A stretch of DNA of 64,000 bases from an uncultured Anaerolineae bacterium (GTDB taxonomy: Bacteria > Chloroflexota > Anaerolineae > J036 > Brachytrichaceae): contig CALIMH010000007.1 in assembly GCA_938028725.1 (NCBI GenBank), forward strand, positions 1 to 64,000, read 5' to 3'. Positions 43,415 through 53,353 of the stretch are shown one piece after another. The position numbers were made by a program, and so were the translations under genes. The notes beneath the pieces were generated by a model. It made no database searches and was not told the origin of the DNA. It worked only from the letters and a program-made list of their open reading frames with translations. The number at the start of each line of letters is the position of its first letter. Position 1 is the first letter of the stretch.

Positions 43415-44089
43415 TCACCGGACCTCCGGCGGAACCAACTGATCGAGCGCGTCGTCTGGCAGCGCTTCGAGTGAAGCTACCACGATGTCGGCATCCAGAT
43501 CGCCGTGCGAGGAACACACGCCAATGCACTTCATGCCGGCGCGTCGCGCGCCCTCCAAGCCGGCCGGCGCGTCCTCGATCACAATGGCGCGGGAGGGCAC
43601 AACACCGAGGCGCGCTGCTGCCACCAGATACACCTGTGGGTCGGGTTTGCCACGCGTCACATCCTCTGCCCCGGTGTAGGCAGCGAAGAAAGGGCGCAGA
43701 TCGAGCGCATCCAGAATCGCCTCCACATTGGCGCGCGGCGCTGCAGAGGCTACTGCCTGCCGCCAGCCGCCAGCGCGCAGGCGCTCTAACCAACGGCGCA
43801 CCCCAGGCAGCGGCCGAATACCACGCTCCCGCACCAAGGCGCGGTACAGTTGCTCCTTGCGCTCACCGACGCGGGCAATGGACTGATCGGGGTAATCCGG
43901 CCCAAAGAGCGCGCGCAGGATAGTGTCGTTGCGCTGGCCGAAGGTTTGCTTAAACTGCTCATAGCTCACGTGAAACCCCTCCAGTTCTGCTAAGGCGGTG
44001 CGCCAAGCCTCGAAGTGGTAGGCGGCAGAATCCACCAGCACACCATCCATGTCCCACAGCACGGCGCGCGGTTGGGGCAGCGTGGTCAT
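43415..44089 (-). CDS. HAD phosphatase / beta-phosphoglucomutase-like
   Basis: 224 aa. Motif I AVLWDMDGVLVDSAAYH (catalytic DxD with V), motif II VASAAPR (Ser), motif III with GKPDPQVYL and motif IV IVIEDAPAGLEGAR. The cap helices after motif I (WRTALAELEGFHVSYEQFKQ) resemble beta-phosphoglucomutases and 2-deoxyglucose-6-phosphate phosphatases. Upstream of the sugar-phosphate kinase in the same transcript, so a sugar-phosphate substrate is likely. TAGAAT (44105-44100) is 10 nt before ATG 44089. Confidence 0.87.
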   Translation of the reverse strand: MTTLPQPRAVLWDMDGVLVDSAAYHFEAWRTALAELEGFHVSYEQFKQTFGQRNDTILRALFGPDYPDQSIARVGERKEQLYRALVRERGIRPLPGVRRWLERLRAGGWRQAVASAAPRANVEAILDALDLRPFFAAYTGAEDVTRGKPDPQVYLVAAARLGVVPSRAIVIEDAPAGLEGARRAGMKCIGVCSSHGDLDADIVVASLEALPDDALDQLVPPEVR

Positions 44090-44099
44090 ACAGCGGCTG

Positions 44100-44137
44100 A
44101 TTCTATGCTATCCGTGTCCGGCGCGCAGCGCGATAAT
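44100..44137. promoter_or_regulatory. Divergent -10 boxes of the HAD and ALDH genes
   Basis: TAGAAT (44105-44100, minus) is 10 nt before the HAD start and GATAAT (44132-44137, plus) is 7 nt before the ALDH start. The whole divergent region is only 55 nt and has no Shine-Dalgarno on either side. Confidence 0.4.
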
Positions 44138-44144
44138 CCGCCTC

Positions 44145-45677
44145 ATGGCAACCCGTGCACAAGCCATTCTGGAGAAGCTGGGCTTGCAGCCGCTGAACTA
44201 CGGCGCATGTGGCAGCACTTGGATTCACGACCGCGATGGCGCGCTGCTCCCCTCCTATTCGCCATTTGACCAAGCAAAACTGGCCGAGGTGGTGCAGGCC
44301 ACCCGCGCCACCTACGACTTGGTGGTGCGCAATGCGCAAATGGCATTTTTGGATTGGCGGCTGCGGCCCGCACCCAAGCGTGGCGAGCTGATCCGCGATT
44401 TGGGCACAGCGCTGCGCGAATTGAAAGAGCCACTCGGCGACTTGGTGTCGCTGGAGATGGGCAAAATCCGGCACGAGGGCCACGGAGAAGTGCAAGAGAT
44501 GATTGACATTTGTGATTTCGCGGTTGGCCTCTCGCGGCAGCTTTACGGCCTCACCATGCACAGCGAGCGTCCAGCCCACCGCATGTACGAACAATGGCAC
44601 CCGCTAGGTCCGGTGGGCGTGATCACGGCGTTCAACTTTCCAGTGGCGGTGTGGAGCTGGAACGCAGCTATTGCCGCAGTGGCCGGCGATGTAATAGTGT
44701 GGAAGCCCTCGCCGCTTGCGCCGCTGTGCGCCATCGCCGTGCAGCACATCTGCAATCGCGTGGCCGCTGACCATGGCGCGCGCGGTGTGTTCAACTTGGT
44801 GATTGGCAGCAACGAGGAGATCGGCGAAGCGATGATCGCGGATCGTCGCTTGCCGCTGATCTCCTTCACTGGCAGCGTGGCGGTGGGGCGACATGTCGCA
44901 CAGGTGATCGCGGCGCGCTTGGGGCGCGCACTCCTGGAGCTGGGCGGCAACAATGCCGTCATTGTCCACGAGGACGCCAACCTTGACCTTGCAGTGCGCG
45001 CGATTGTATTTGGCGCAGTCGGCACAGCAGGCCAACGCTGCACCACCACGCGCCGCTTGCTCGTGCACCGCAACATCGCGCCGCAGCTCTACGAGCGGCT
45101 CACACGCGCCTACCAACAGGTGATCACGCGCATGGGCGACCCACTCGACCCACACACGCTGGTGGGGCCACTGAAGACACACCGAGCTGTGCAAGCATAC
45201 TTAGACGCAATCGCAGAAGCCCAACGCGACGGCGGGCGCGTGTTGATCGGCGGCCGGCCACGGCCGGACATCGGCCCTCTGTTTGTCGAGCCGACGCTGA
45301 TCCGCATGCCCCATCAAACCGACGTGGTGAAACGCGAGACGTTCGCGCCGATCCTCTACCTGGTGGAGTATGAGACACTCGAGCACGCCATCCACCTGCA
45401 AAACGAGGTGCCGCAGGGACTTTCGTCGGCGATCTTCACCAACGATCTGCGCGTGAGCGAGCAATTCCTCAGCGCGGCGGGCAGCGATTGCGGCATCGCC
45501 AACGTCAACATCGGCACTAGCGGAGCAGAGATCGGCGGTGCATTCGGTGGCGAAAAGGACACCGGCGGCGGTCGCGAGAGCGGCAGCGACGCCTGGAAAC
45601 ACTACATGCGCCGACAAACTTGCACGATCAACTTCTCCAGCGAGTTGCCACTAGCACAGGGCATCCGCTTCGAGTGA
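44145..45677 (+). CDS. Antiquitin-type aldehyde dehydrogenase (ALDH7; piperideine-6-carboxylate dehydrogenase-like)
   Basis: 510 aa from ATG 44145. ALDH fold with ITAFNFPVAVWSWN, FTGSVAVGRHVAQ and ELGGNNAVIVHEDANLD. Catalytic Cys in AGQRCTTTRRL and the C-terminal GGEKDTGGGRESGSDAWK, then MRRQTCTINFSSELPLAQGI; these are diagnostic of ALDH7. Family members oxidise alpha-aminoadipate semialdehyde in lysine degradation or betaine aldehyde and lipid aldehydes. No lysine-degradation gene is in the window. The frame continues upstream to 44049 but the family starts here. Confidence 0.92.
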   Translation: MATRAQAILEKLGLQPLNYGACGSTWIHDRDGALLPSYSPFDQAKLAEVVQATRATYDLVVRNAQMAFLDWRLRPAPKRGELIRDLGTALRELKEPLGDLVSLEMGKIRHEGHGEVQEMIDICDFAVGLSRQLYGLTMHSERPAHRMYEQWHPLGPVGVITAFNFPVAVWSWNAAIAAVAGDVIVWKPSPLAPLCAIAVQHICNRVAADHGARGVFNLVIGSNEEIGEAMIADRRLPLISFTGSVAVGRHVAQVIAARLGRALLELGGNNAVIVHEDANLDLAVRAIVFGAVGTAGQRCTTTRRLLVHRNIAPQLYERLTRAYQQVITRMGDPLDPHTLVGPLKTHRAVQAYLDAIAEAQRDGGRVLIGGRPRPDIGPLFVEPTLIRMPHQTDVVKRETFAPILYLVEYETLEHAIHLQNEVPQGLSSAIFTNDLRVSEQFLSAAGSDCGIANVNIGTSGAEIGGAFGGEKDTGGGRESGSDAWKHYMRRQTCTINFSSELPLAQGIRFE

Positions 45678-45681
45678 GGCG

Positions 45682-45687
45682 TACAAT
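45682..45687 (+). promoter_or_regulatory. -10 box of def (leaderless type)
   Basis: TACAAT, 8 nt before ATG 45696 and 4 nt after the ALDH stop. No Shine-Dalgarno. Confidence 0.45.
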
Positions 45688-45695
45688 CAAGGCAC

Positions 45696-46268
45696 ATGAT
45701 CCGCCCTATCCGCAAGATCGGCGACCCAGTGCTGCGCAAAAAAACCAAGCGCGTGGAGAAAATCACCCCAGAACTCCAACGCCTAATAGATGACATGATC
45801 GAGACCATGCGCGCTGCGGATGGACTTGGCCTCGCCGCGCCGCAGGTGGGCGTCTCGCAGCGATTGGCAGTGATTGAATTAGAAGCAGTGCGCCGAGCAG
45901 AGGCCGAAACAGAAGAGGAAAACGAGACGCCTCCGCGCGGCGAGGTGTTGACGCTGATCAACCCAGAAGTGATCAAGCAATCCGAGGAGATGTGGGAGCG
46001 CAGCGAGGGTTGTCTTTCCATCCCCGGCTGGTATGGCGACGTGGCACGGCCGTTGCGCATCGTGGTCAAGGCGACCAACCGCAACGGCGAGCGCTTCAAA
46101 ATCGAAGCAGAGGGCATGCTCGCGCGCGCGATCCTGCACGAGATAGACCACCTCGACGGCGTGTTGTTCATTGATAAGCTGGTGTCGCCGGAGCGCATTT
46201 GGCGCGCCGAGCAGCCAGCACAACCACAATCTGCGCTGCGCACGCGCGGCATGGGCTATGCAGCTTGA
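45696..46268 (+). CDS. def: Peptide deformylase
   Basis: 190 aa. All three metal-site motifs: GLGLAAPQVG (about 45-54), EGCLSIPG (about 106-113, Cys ligand) and HEIDHLDGVLF (HExxH, about 148). Removes the formyl group from nascent N-terminal Met. Two features: an acidic insert (about residues 68-80, EAETEEENETPP) between the first two motifs, and a Gln/Ala/Pro C-terminal tail (AQPQSALRTRGM) that overlaps the next gene by 11 nt. Confidence 0.95.
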   Translation: MIRPIRKIGDPVLRKKTKRVEKITPELQRLIDDMIETMRAADGLGLAAPQVGVSQRLAVIELEAVRRAEAETEEENETPPRGEVLTLINPEVIKQSEEMWERSEGCLSIPGWYGDVARPLRIVVKATNRNGERFKIEAEGMLARAILHEIDHLDGVLFIDKLVSPERIWRAEQPAQPQSALRTRGMGYAA

Positions 46269-47259
46269 AGTATTTGACTCCCCCACCGCCTTCGATGCAC
46301 TGGCAGACGTGTGGGATGACCTGCTCGCGCGCAGCATCCACGACACCCTATTCCTCACTCACGCCTGGCAACGCACGTGGTGGCAAGTTCTCGGCGATGG
46401 CGAGCTGCGCATCATCGCCATGCGCGATGGCAGCTCCGTAGTCGGCATCGCGCCCATCTTCTTCGAGCCTCACTCACTGGGCCAAGTGAACGTGGCCTTC
46501 GTAGGCTGCAAGGAAGTATCAGACTACTTAGACTTCATCTTCCTGCGCGGATGCGAGGCAGAGTGCTTCGCTGCGCTCATTGACTTTCTGCGCAGCGCCG
46601 ATGCGCCGCATTGGGATAGCCTCAGCTTCTGCAACGTGATTGAACACTCTCCCACCCTCTCGCTCTTCGCTGAACTGCTTCGCGGGTGCGGTTGGAAAGT
46701 GCATATCGCTTTTGAGGACGTTTGCCCTATCCTGGAGCTGCCGCCCAGCTTCGAGGCATATCTCAGCATGTTGGAGGGCAAGGCGCGCCGCGAGTTGCAG
46801 CGCAAGCTGCGCCGAGCGACGGAGGACGTCGCCATCACCTTTGCAAATGACGGCGCACGCTTGGGGCAGGACGTAGACGACTTCATACGCCTGATGAAGG
46901 CTTCGACCCCGGAGAAGCACGCTTTCATGACGCCGCGCATGGAGCGCTTCTTCCACGCCATCGCGCGCACGATGTTCGAGCAGGGCCGGCTACAACTCGC
47001 TTTCCTCGAGGTAGGCGGCGCACGCGCTGCCACTTACATGAACTTCACCTACAAGGGCACAACGCTGGTCTACAACTCCGGCCTCGAACCAAGTCAGTAC
47101 GCTTACCTCAGCCCAGGTCAGGTGCTGCTCGCCCGGCTGATCGAGAAGGCCATTGCAGACGGCCAACGCTACGTTGACTTCTTGCAAGGCGACGAGCCAT
47201 ATAAGTACGAGCTGGGCGGCAAAGACACGCGGCTGTACACGCTCAGCGCCACGCGCTGA
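46258..47259 (+). CDS. GNAT acetyltransferase of the CelD/BcsL (GNAT_6) family
   Basis: 333 aa from ATG 46258, overlapping def by 11 nt. Opens MQLEVFDSPTAFDALADVWD, followed by FLTHAWQRTWWQVLGDG, the pattern of the BioF2-like family. The C-terminal half has RRELQRKLRRATEDV, then ERFFHAIARTMFEQGRLQLA, AATYMNFTYKGTTLVYNSGL and DFLQGDEPYKYELG. Related proteins acetylate surface polysaccharides or resemble FemAB amino-acyl transferases. The substrate is unknown. A homologous upstream frame (46171) is shadow of def. Confidence 0.82.
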   Translation: MQLEVFDSPTAFDALADVWDDLLARSIHDTLFLTHAWQRTWWQVLGDGELRIIAMRDGSSVVGIAPIFFEPHSLGQVNVAFVGCKEVSDYLDFIFLRGCEAECFAALIDFLRSADAPHWDSLSFCNVIEHSPTLSLFAELLRGCGWKVHIAFEDVCPILELPPSFEAYLSMLEGKARRELQRKLRRATEDVAITFANDGARLGQDVDDFIRLMKASTPEKHAFMTPRMERFFHAIARTMFEQGRLQLAFLEVGGARAATYMNFTYKGTTLVYNSGLEPSQYAYLSPGQVLLARLIEKAIADGQRYVDFLQGDEPYKYELGGKDTRLYTLSATR

Positions 47260-47276
47260 ACCGTGCGGCCTCAATC

Positions 47277-48374
47277 TCAGGTGATCACGCCACCGCCGAC
47301 CACTTCATCGCCGAGATAGCACACCAAGCCTTGGCCCGGCGTGAGATCACGCTGCGGTGCATCAAACTCAAACTCGGCACTGCCATCGGCGCGAGGGATC
47401 AACCAGCCGGCGGATTCTCTCGCCTTGTAGCGGATCTTCGCCATGCAACGCAGCGGTTCAGCGGGCGGCTCGCCGCTCACGTAGTGCATGGCGCGGACAC
47501 GAGCCACCCGCGTCCCTAGCTCCGCTGATGTGCCGACGATCAGGGCGTTGCGAGAGGGATCGAGCCGCAACACGTAGAGCGGCTCGCTATGATCGCTGGA
47601 CGTGCGCACGTGAAGGCCGCGCCGCTGGCCCACTGTGTAGAAAGGCAAGCCCTCATGCGTGCCAATCTGCTCGCCGCGCGTGTTGAAGATCGGCCCCGGC
47701 CGAGCCACCTCGGGCACGTGCCGCTTCAAAAAGCTGCGATAGTCGCCCTGGGTGAGGAAGCAGAGGTCTTGACTTTCAGGGCGTTCAGCGACAGGCAAGC
47801 CGAACCGACGGGCCAGCTCGCGCACTTGCGCTTTGGTGTAGCTGCCCACCGGGAACATGGCCCGCGCGAGCTCGCGCTGCCCCAGCACATGCAACACGTA
47901 GCTCTGGTCCTTTTGCGCATCGCAGCCCTTGAGCAAACGGTAGCGCGTGCCACCTTCCCCTTGCACGGCCTCCACCCGAGCATAGTGGCCAGTGGCGAGG
48001 TAGTCTGCGCCGAGCGCAAGCGCTTTTTGTAGCAAAAAGCCGAAGCGCACGTAACGATTACAGGCGAAGCAGGGGTTAGGAGTGGTAGCCTTTGCATAGG
48101 CGGCGACCCAGCGATCTACCACCTGCTGCCTAAACAATGCCTCGGCGTGAATGTCATAGAAGGGGATGCCCAGCAGCCGAGCAACAGCGCGCGCATCAGC
48201 CACCGCCTCGGGCGCGCAGCAGCGGTTGGTGTGCGGCTGGCCGCTCGCATCTCGGCCTTCCTCAGCCCATAGTCGCAGCATGATGCCGACCACGTCGTAG
48301 CCCTGCTGCACCAACAGCGCCGCAGCGACCGAAGAGTCCACGCCACCACTCATGGCGACCACTACGCGCATCAT
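47277..48374 (-). CDS. mnmA: tRNA-specific 2-thiouridylase MnmA
   Basis: 365 aa. PP-loop VAMSGGVDSSVAAALL (about 6-21). First catalytic Cys in TTPNPCFACNRYVRFG, second in ESQDLCFLTQGDYRSFL. Beta-barrel tail ends with LTPGQGLVCYLGDEVVGGG. Makes 2-thiouridine at the wobble position of tRNA Lys/Glu/Gln, using sulfur from the cysteine desulfurase encoded 9 nt upstream. GAGGAGG precedes ATG 48374/48371. Confidence 0.95.
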   Translation of the reverse strand: MMRVVVAMSGGVDSSVAAALLVQQGYDVVGIMLRLWAEEGRDASGQPHTNRCCAPEAVADARAVARLLGIPFYDIHAEALFRQQVVDRWVAAYAKATTPNPCFACNRYVRFGFLLQKALALGADYLATGHYARVEAVQGEGGTRYRLLKGCDAQKDQSYVLHVLGQRELARAMFPVGSYTKAQVRELARRFGLPVAERPESQDLCFLTQGDYRSFLKRHVPEVARPGPIFNTRGEQIGTHEGLPFYTVGQRRGLHVRTSSDHSEPLYVLRLDPSRNALIVGTSAELGTRVARVRAMHYVSGEPPAEPLRCMAKIRYKARESAGWLIPRADGSAEFEFDAPQRDLTPGQGLVCYLGDEVVGGGVIT

Positions 48375-48383
48375 GCAGCCTCC

Positions 48384-49556
48384 TCAGAAGACGATCTGCT
48401 CCGCTGCGCGCACTTGCGCCACACAGCGCGGTAGCACGTGCAAAAACGCCTCTACGTCCGACTCGGTCGTCGCATAGCCGAGCGTGACGCGCAAACTGCC
48501 CAGCGCCCACTCGCGCGGTATGCCCATTGCCAACAACACCGGCGAAGGCTCTGGATTGCCGCTGGAGCAGGCTGAGCCAGTGCTGACCGAGAAGCCTTCC
48601 ACGTCCAGCGCCATGATCAGCGACTCCCCATCCACATGCTCGAAGACAAAGCTGGCGTGGTTGGGCAGCCGCTCGGTGGGATGGCCGCTGAGGCGCGCTC
48701 CAGGCACGCTTGCCAGCACGCCATCTATCAAGCGGTCACGTAGTGTTTGGAGGCGGCGCGCCTGCTGTTGGCGCTCGCGGGCCACCAGTTTCAGTGCTGC
48801 TGCGGCGCCAACTGCGCCGGCCACGTTCACGGTGCCAGGGCGCCGGCCTCGCTCGTGCCCACCGCCTGTGAGCGGGGACATGTACGGCGTGCCCTCGCGC
48901 AGATACAGCACACCGACGCCCTTTGGGCCGTAGAACTTGTGCGCTGAGAGCGAGAGCGCGTCCACGTGTAGCTCACGCACATCCAGCGCAAGCCACGCAG
49001 GCGCCTGCACAGCGTCGGTGTGGAACGGCACACCGGCATGGCGACAGATGCTGCCGATCTCCTGCACTGCTTGTAGCGTGCCCACCTCGTTGTTTGCTAG
49101 CATCACGCTGACCAGCACCGTGTCGGGCCGCAGCGCACGGCGAACCGCGTCCGGGTCCACTCTGCCATGCACATCCACCGGCAACATGGTGACGTCGAAG
49201 CCGAAGACGTCACGCAACTGCTGGACAGTTGCCTCCACTGCTTGGTGCTCGACCGGCGTAGTGATGATGTGGTGGCCGCGCCCTTGCTTGCGCATGGCCA
49301 GGGCGATGCCGCGCAGCGCCAAGTTGTCAGATTCAGTGCCGCAGCTACAGAAGATGATCTCACCCGGCCGTGCGCCGAGCACACAGGCGAGCGTGGCGCG
49401 TGCTTCGTCCAACGCAGCCGCCGCCTCGCGCCCGTGCGCGTGCAGCGACGAAGCGTTGCCGAACACTTCGGAGAGGAACGGCTGCATCGCCGCCACCACT
49501 TCCGGCGCAACCGGAGTGGTGGCCGCGTGATCGAGATACACCGGCGCGCGCTTCAC
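48384..49556 (-). CDS. Cysteine desulfurase (NifS/IscS family)
   Basis: 390-aa PLP enzyme. Opens VYLDHAATTPVAPEVVAAM; PLP lysine in LSLSAHKFYGPKGVGVLYL (about 204), catalytic Cys in FSVSTGSACSSGNPEPSPVLL (about 325), and SLRVTLGYATTESDVE. The extra Gly-Asn after the Cys is the NifS/IscS-like class I layout. Feeds sulfur to MnmA (next gene) and probably to Fe-S assembly. GTG start at 49556, with an unclear ribosome-binding site. Confidence 0.93.
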   Translation of the reverse strand: MKRAPVYLDHAATTPVAPEVVAAMQPFLSEVFGNASSLHAHGREAAAALDEARATLACVLGARPGEIIFCSCGTESDNLALRGIALAMRKQGRGHHIITTPVEHQAVEATVQQLRDVFGFDVTMLPVDVHGRVDPDAVRRALRPDTVLVSVMLANNEVGTLQAVQEIGSICRHAGVPFHTDAVQAPAWLALDVRELHVDALSLSAHKFYGPKGVGVLYLREGTPYMSPLTGGGHERGRRPGTVNVAGAVGAAAALKLVARERQQQARRLQTLRDRLIDGVLASVPGARLSGHPTERLPNHASFVFEHVDGESLIMALDVEGFSVSTGSACSSGNPEPSPVLLAMGIPREWALGSLRVTLGYATTESDVEAFLHVLPRCVAQVRAAEQIVF

Positions 49557-49608
49557 AACTCTTTTAGGTTAACACTCACAAGTGAGCGTTTCCTGACAAG
49601 CACACGAC

Positions 49609-50664
<1,056 letters not shown>

Positions 50665-50671
50665 GCGGCGC

Positions 50672-50677
50672 ATTGTA
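50672..50677 (-). promoter_or_regulatory. -10 box of the LLM gene (leaderless type)
   Basis: TACAAT on the minus strand ends 7 nt before ATG 50664. No Shine-Dalgarno. Confidence 0.45.
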
Positions 50678-50721
50678 AACGTGCTGGTCGAGTTGGAGCC
50701 GCCGGCGCACTCGCGCCGTGC

Positions 50722-50727
50722 CATAAT
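50722..50727 (+). promoter_or_regulatory. Candidate -10 box of the ATP-grasp gene
   Basis: CATAAT lies 15 nt before ATG 50743, slightly further than the other leaderless-type boxes. Confidence 0.3.
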
Positions 50728-50742
50728 CACCGGCAGGCAACC

Positions 50743-52092
50743 ATGCACTTGCGCGACGCCATCAGCTTTTATCACGACCTACTCGACCCCACCACTGCCC
50801 AGGACACCGCTGCCGAGCTAGAAGAGCAGCAGCGCCGGCGCGGGCTTCAGTTCGGCGACCGCGCCATCTGCACCGTGCTGCGACCGCGCTTTCTCACCGA
50901 GGCGCAATACGCCTTCCTTCAGGCTCAGATGCGTCGCCTGATGCTAGTGTTTGAAAAGGCTTTCTGCATTGCTCGAGACGACGCCCATTTTCGCGCGCAG
51001 TTTCACTTGCCAGAGTGGGAGGAGGCGCTGGTGATGCTGCCCCTGCCCTTCCCAACCGCCAGCCCCACCAGCCGCATGGACACCTTCTATCTGCCAGCAA
51101 CGCAGGTGCTTCGCTGCACCGAATACAACGCCGAGACGCCCGCCGGCATCGGCTACAGCGACGCACTGAGCGAGATCATGCTGACGCTGCCAGCCATGCG
51201 CTGCTTCGAGCAGCGCTACGACGTGCGCCCACTACCCGCCATGCACCACGTGCTGAACATACTAATGAGCTGCTATCGCGCTTGGGGCGGCCAGGAGCAC
51301 CCGCGCATCTGCATCTTGGATTGGCGCGAGGTGCCCACGTATAGCGAGTTTGTGGTGTTTGAGGAATACTTCCGCCGACAAGGCTACGATTGCTTGATCG
51401 CCGACCCCCGCGAATGCGACTACCGCGCCGGCACACTTTATGCGCGCGGTCGGCGGGTGCAGATCATCTACAAGCGCGTGCTCATCAGTGAGTTGGTGCA
51501 GCATGGAGGCTTAGGCCAACCAGTGCTGCGAGCGGTGCGCGACAACGCTGTGTGCATGGTCAACCCCCCGCAGTGCAAGCTGCTGCACCGCAAAACCAGT
51601 CTGGCTGTGCTCAGCGACGAGGCCAACGCTGCGCGCTTCACCGCCGACGAGCTCGCCACCATCCACGACTTGATCCCCTGGACGCGCTACGTGGAAGAGC
51701 GCTTTACCCAGCACAACGGCCGGCGCGTGGACCTGGTTCCTTTCATCACCGAGCACAAGGACCAGCTCGTGCTGAAGCCCGCCGATGAATACGGCGGCAA
51801 AGGCGTGGTGCTCGGCTGGACAGTCTCACAGACGGAGTGGGAACGTGCGCTTACCGAGGCGCTGCACACGCCAACGGTGGTCCAAGAGCGTGTTGAAGTG
51901 CCACAAGAGGAGTTTCCAAGCTTTGCCAACGGAGCGCTTCACTTCATCCCACGCCTGATGGACACCAATCCGTATCTGTGGCATGGCTCGTATGCGTCGG
52001 GGTGTCTCACCCGCCTCTCCACTGCCGCCTTGCTCAACGTCACCGCTGGCGGTGGCAGCACCGTGCCCACTATGCTGATTCAAGCGCGCTGA
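50743..52092 (+). CDS. Circularly permuted ATP-grasp ligase
   Basis: 449 aa from ATG 50743. The N-terminal part has [20 protein letters not shown], the substrate-side motif of type-2 circularly permuted ATP-grasp proteins. The ATP site is at the C-terminal side: [19 protein letters not shown] (about 339-357) and [10 protein letters not shown], then [18 protein letters not shown]. Such enzymes form amide bonds between a carboxylate and an amine. It is followed 28 nt downstream by a YbdK-like carboxylate-amine ligase, and the pair suggests a two-step peptide or amide synthesis. The substrate is unknown. Confidence 0.82.
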   Translation: MHLRDAISFYHDLLDPTTAQDTAAELEEQQRRRGLQFGDRAICTVLRPRFLTEAQYAFLQAQMRRLMLVFEKAFCIARDDAHFRAQFHLPEWEEALVMLPLPFPTASPTSRMDTFYLPATQVLRCTEYNAETPAGIGYSDALSEIMLTLPAMRCFEQRYDVRPLPAMHHVLNILMSCYRAWGGQEHPRICILDWREVPTYSEFVVFEEYFRRQGYDCLIADPRECDYRAGTLYARGRRVQIIYKRVLISELVQHGGLGQPVLRAVRDNAVCMVNPPQCKLLHRKTSLAVLSDEANAARFTADELATIHDLIPWTRYVEERFTQHNGRRVDLVPFITEHKDQLVLKPADEYGGKGVVLGWTVSQTEWERALTEALHTPTVVQERVEVPQEEFPSFANGALHFIPRLMDTNPYLWHGSYASGCLTRLSTAALLNVTAGGGSTVPTMLIQAR

Positions 52093-52120
52093 CCGATCGA
52101 GGTGCATCCCAGGAGGAGAA

Positions 52121-53239
52121 ATGCTCAAACGGCCATCTTTCAATATCGGCATCGAAGAGGAATATCAGATTATTGACCCTCAGACGCGCGAGCTGCGCTC
52201 CTACATCACCCAACTGCTCGAAGACGCTGCCCGCCTGAAGTTGATCGAGCTGGAGCTCAAGCCCGAACTACACCAATCCATTGTGGAAGTAGGGACGCGC
52301 GTGTGCAACACGCCATCCGAGGTGCGGGAGGAGCTGATTCGGCTGAGGCGCAACGTGATCATGTTGGCGGAACGCAACGGGTTGAAGATCGCAGCTGCCG
52401 GCACGCATCCCTTCTCACACTGGCGCTCACAGGCAATCACCCCACTGGAGCGCTACACCACCGTGCGCAGCGATATGGCCCAACTGGCGCAGCAACTGCT
52501 CATCTTCGGCACACACGTGCACATCGGCATCGAGGACGCCGAGTTCATGATTGACTGCATGAAGGTGGTGCGCTACTTTGTGCCACACGTGCTCTGCTTG
52601 AGCACCAGCTCACCGTTTTGGCTAGGCGAAGACACCGGCTTGAAGAGCTACCGCAGCGTCATCTTCAGCAACTTCCCGCGCACCGGCATTCCGCCCATCT
52701 TCAACAGCTACCACGACTTCAACCAGTTCGTGAACACGCTGGTGCGCACCAATTGCATCCCCGACGGCACCAAAATCTGGTGGGACGTGCGACCCAACGC
52801 GAAATACCCTACCCTCGAGTTTCGCGCCTGCGACGTGTGCACCCGCATCGAGGAGGCCGTGTGCGTGGCAGCGATCTTCCAAGCGCTTTGCTACAAGCTG
52901 TGGAAAATGCGCCGCGACAACATCACCTTCCGCGTTTACCCCACGGAGCTAATCAACGAAAACAAGTGGCGCGCCATGCGCTATGGCCTAGACGGCCAGC
53001 TCATTGACCTCGGCAAGCAAGAGGAGAAGCCAGCGCGCGAGCTGATCCGCGAACTGGTCGGCTGGTTCCTCGACGATGTCCTAGACGAGCTAGGCAGCCG
53101 CAAGGAGGTGGAGTATGCCTACCGCATCCTCGAAGAAGGCTCCAGCGCGGACCGCCAGCTTGCCACCTACCAGGCCGCTGGCGACCTCAGAGCAGTGGTG
53201 GACCAAGTCATCAGCGAGACCGAGGAAGGCACGCGGTGA
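52121..53239 (+). CDS. Carboxylate-amine ligase, GCS2/YbdK family
   Basis: 372 aa, standard YbdK length. Opens [19 protein letters not shown] with the acidic metal-binding strand of glutamate-cysteine-ligase type 2. Then [47 protein letters not shown] (conserved HVHIG) and [17 protein letters not shown]. coli YbdK has weak glutamate-cysteine ligase activity; its physiological product is not settled. An AGGAGG-type site is 5 nt before ATG 52121. It is cotranscribed with the ATP-grasp gene. Confidence 0.92.
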   Translation: MLKRPSFNIGIEEEYQIIDPQTRELRSYITQLLEDAARLKLIELELKPELHQSIVEVGTRVCNTPSEVREELIRLRRNVIMLAERNGLKIAAAGTHPFSHWRSQAITPLERYTTVRSDMAQLAQQLLIFGTHVHIGIEDAEFMIDCMKVVRYFVPHVLCLSTSSPFWLGEDTGLKSYRSVIFSNFPRTGIPPIFNSYHDFNQFVNTLVRTNCIPDGTKIWWDVRPNAKYPTLEFRACDVCTRIEEAVCVAAIFQALCYKLWKMRRDNITFRVYPTELINENKWRAMRYGLDGQLIDLGKQEEKPARELIRELVGWFLDDVLDELGSRKEVEYAYRILEEGSSADRQLATYQAAGDLRAVVDQVISETEEGTR

Positions 53240-53353
53240 CGCCCAGGGCACACTCAGCCGCCCCAGCGCGTCGCTCACCGTCGCCCTGATCATGCAAAGA
53301 TGGTTGGGGGTGATAAACTAGTTCAATAACCGCACAATTGCAATTCAGCACTC

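Noticed and set aside
53336-53345. AATTGCAATT palindrome before the LacI gene as a certain operator
   Set aside because: Only 10 nt, AT-rich and unrepeated in the window, and it lacks the usual central CG of LacI operators. Mentioned with the gene but not listed as a site.
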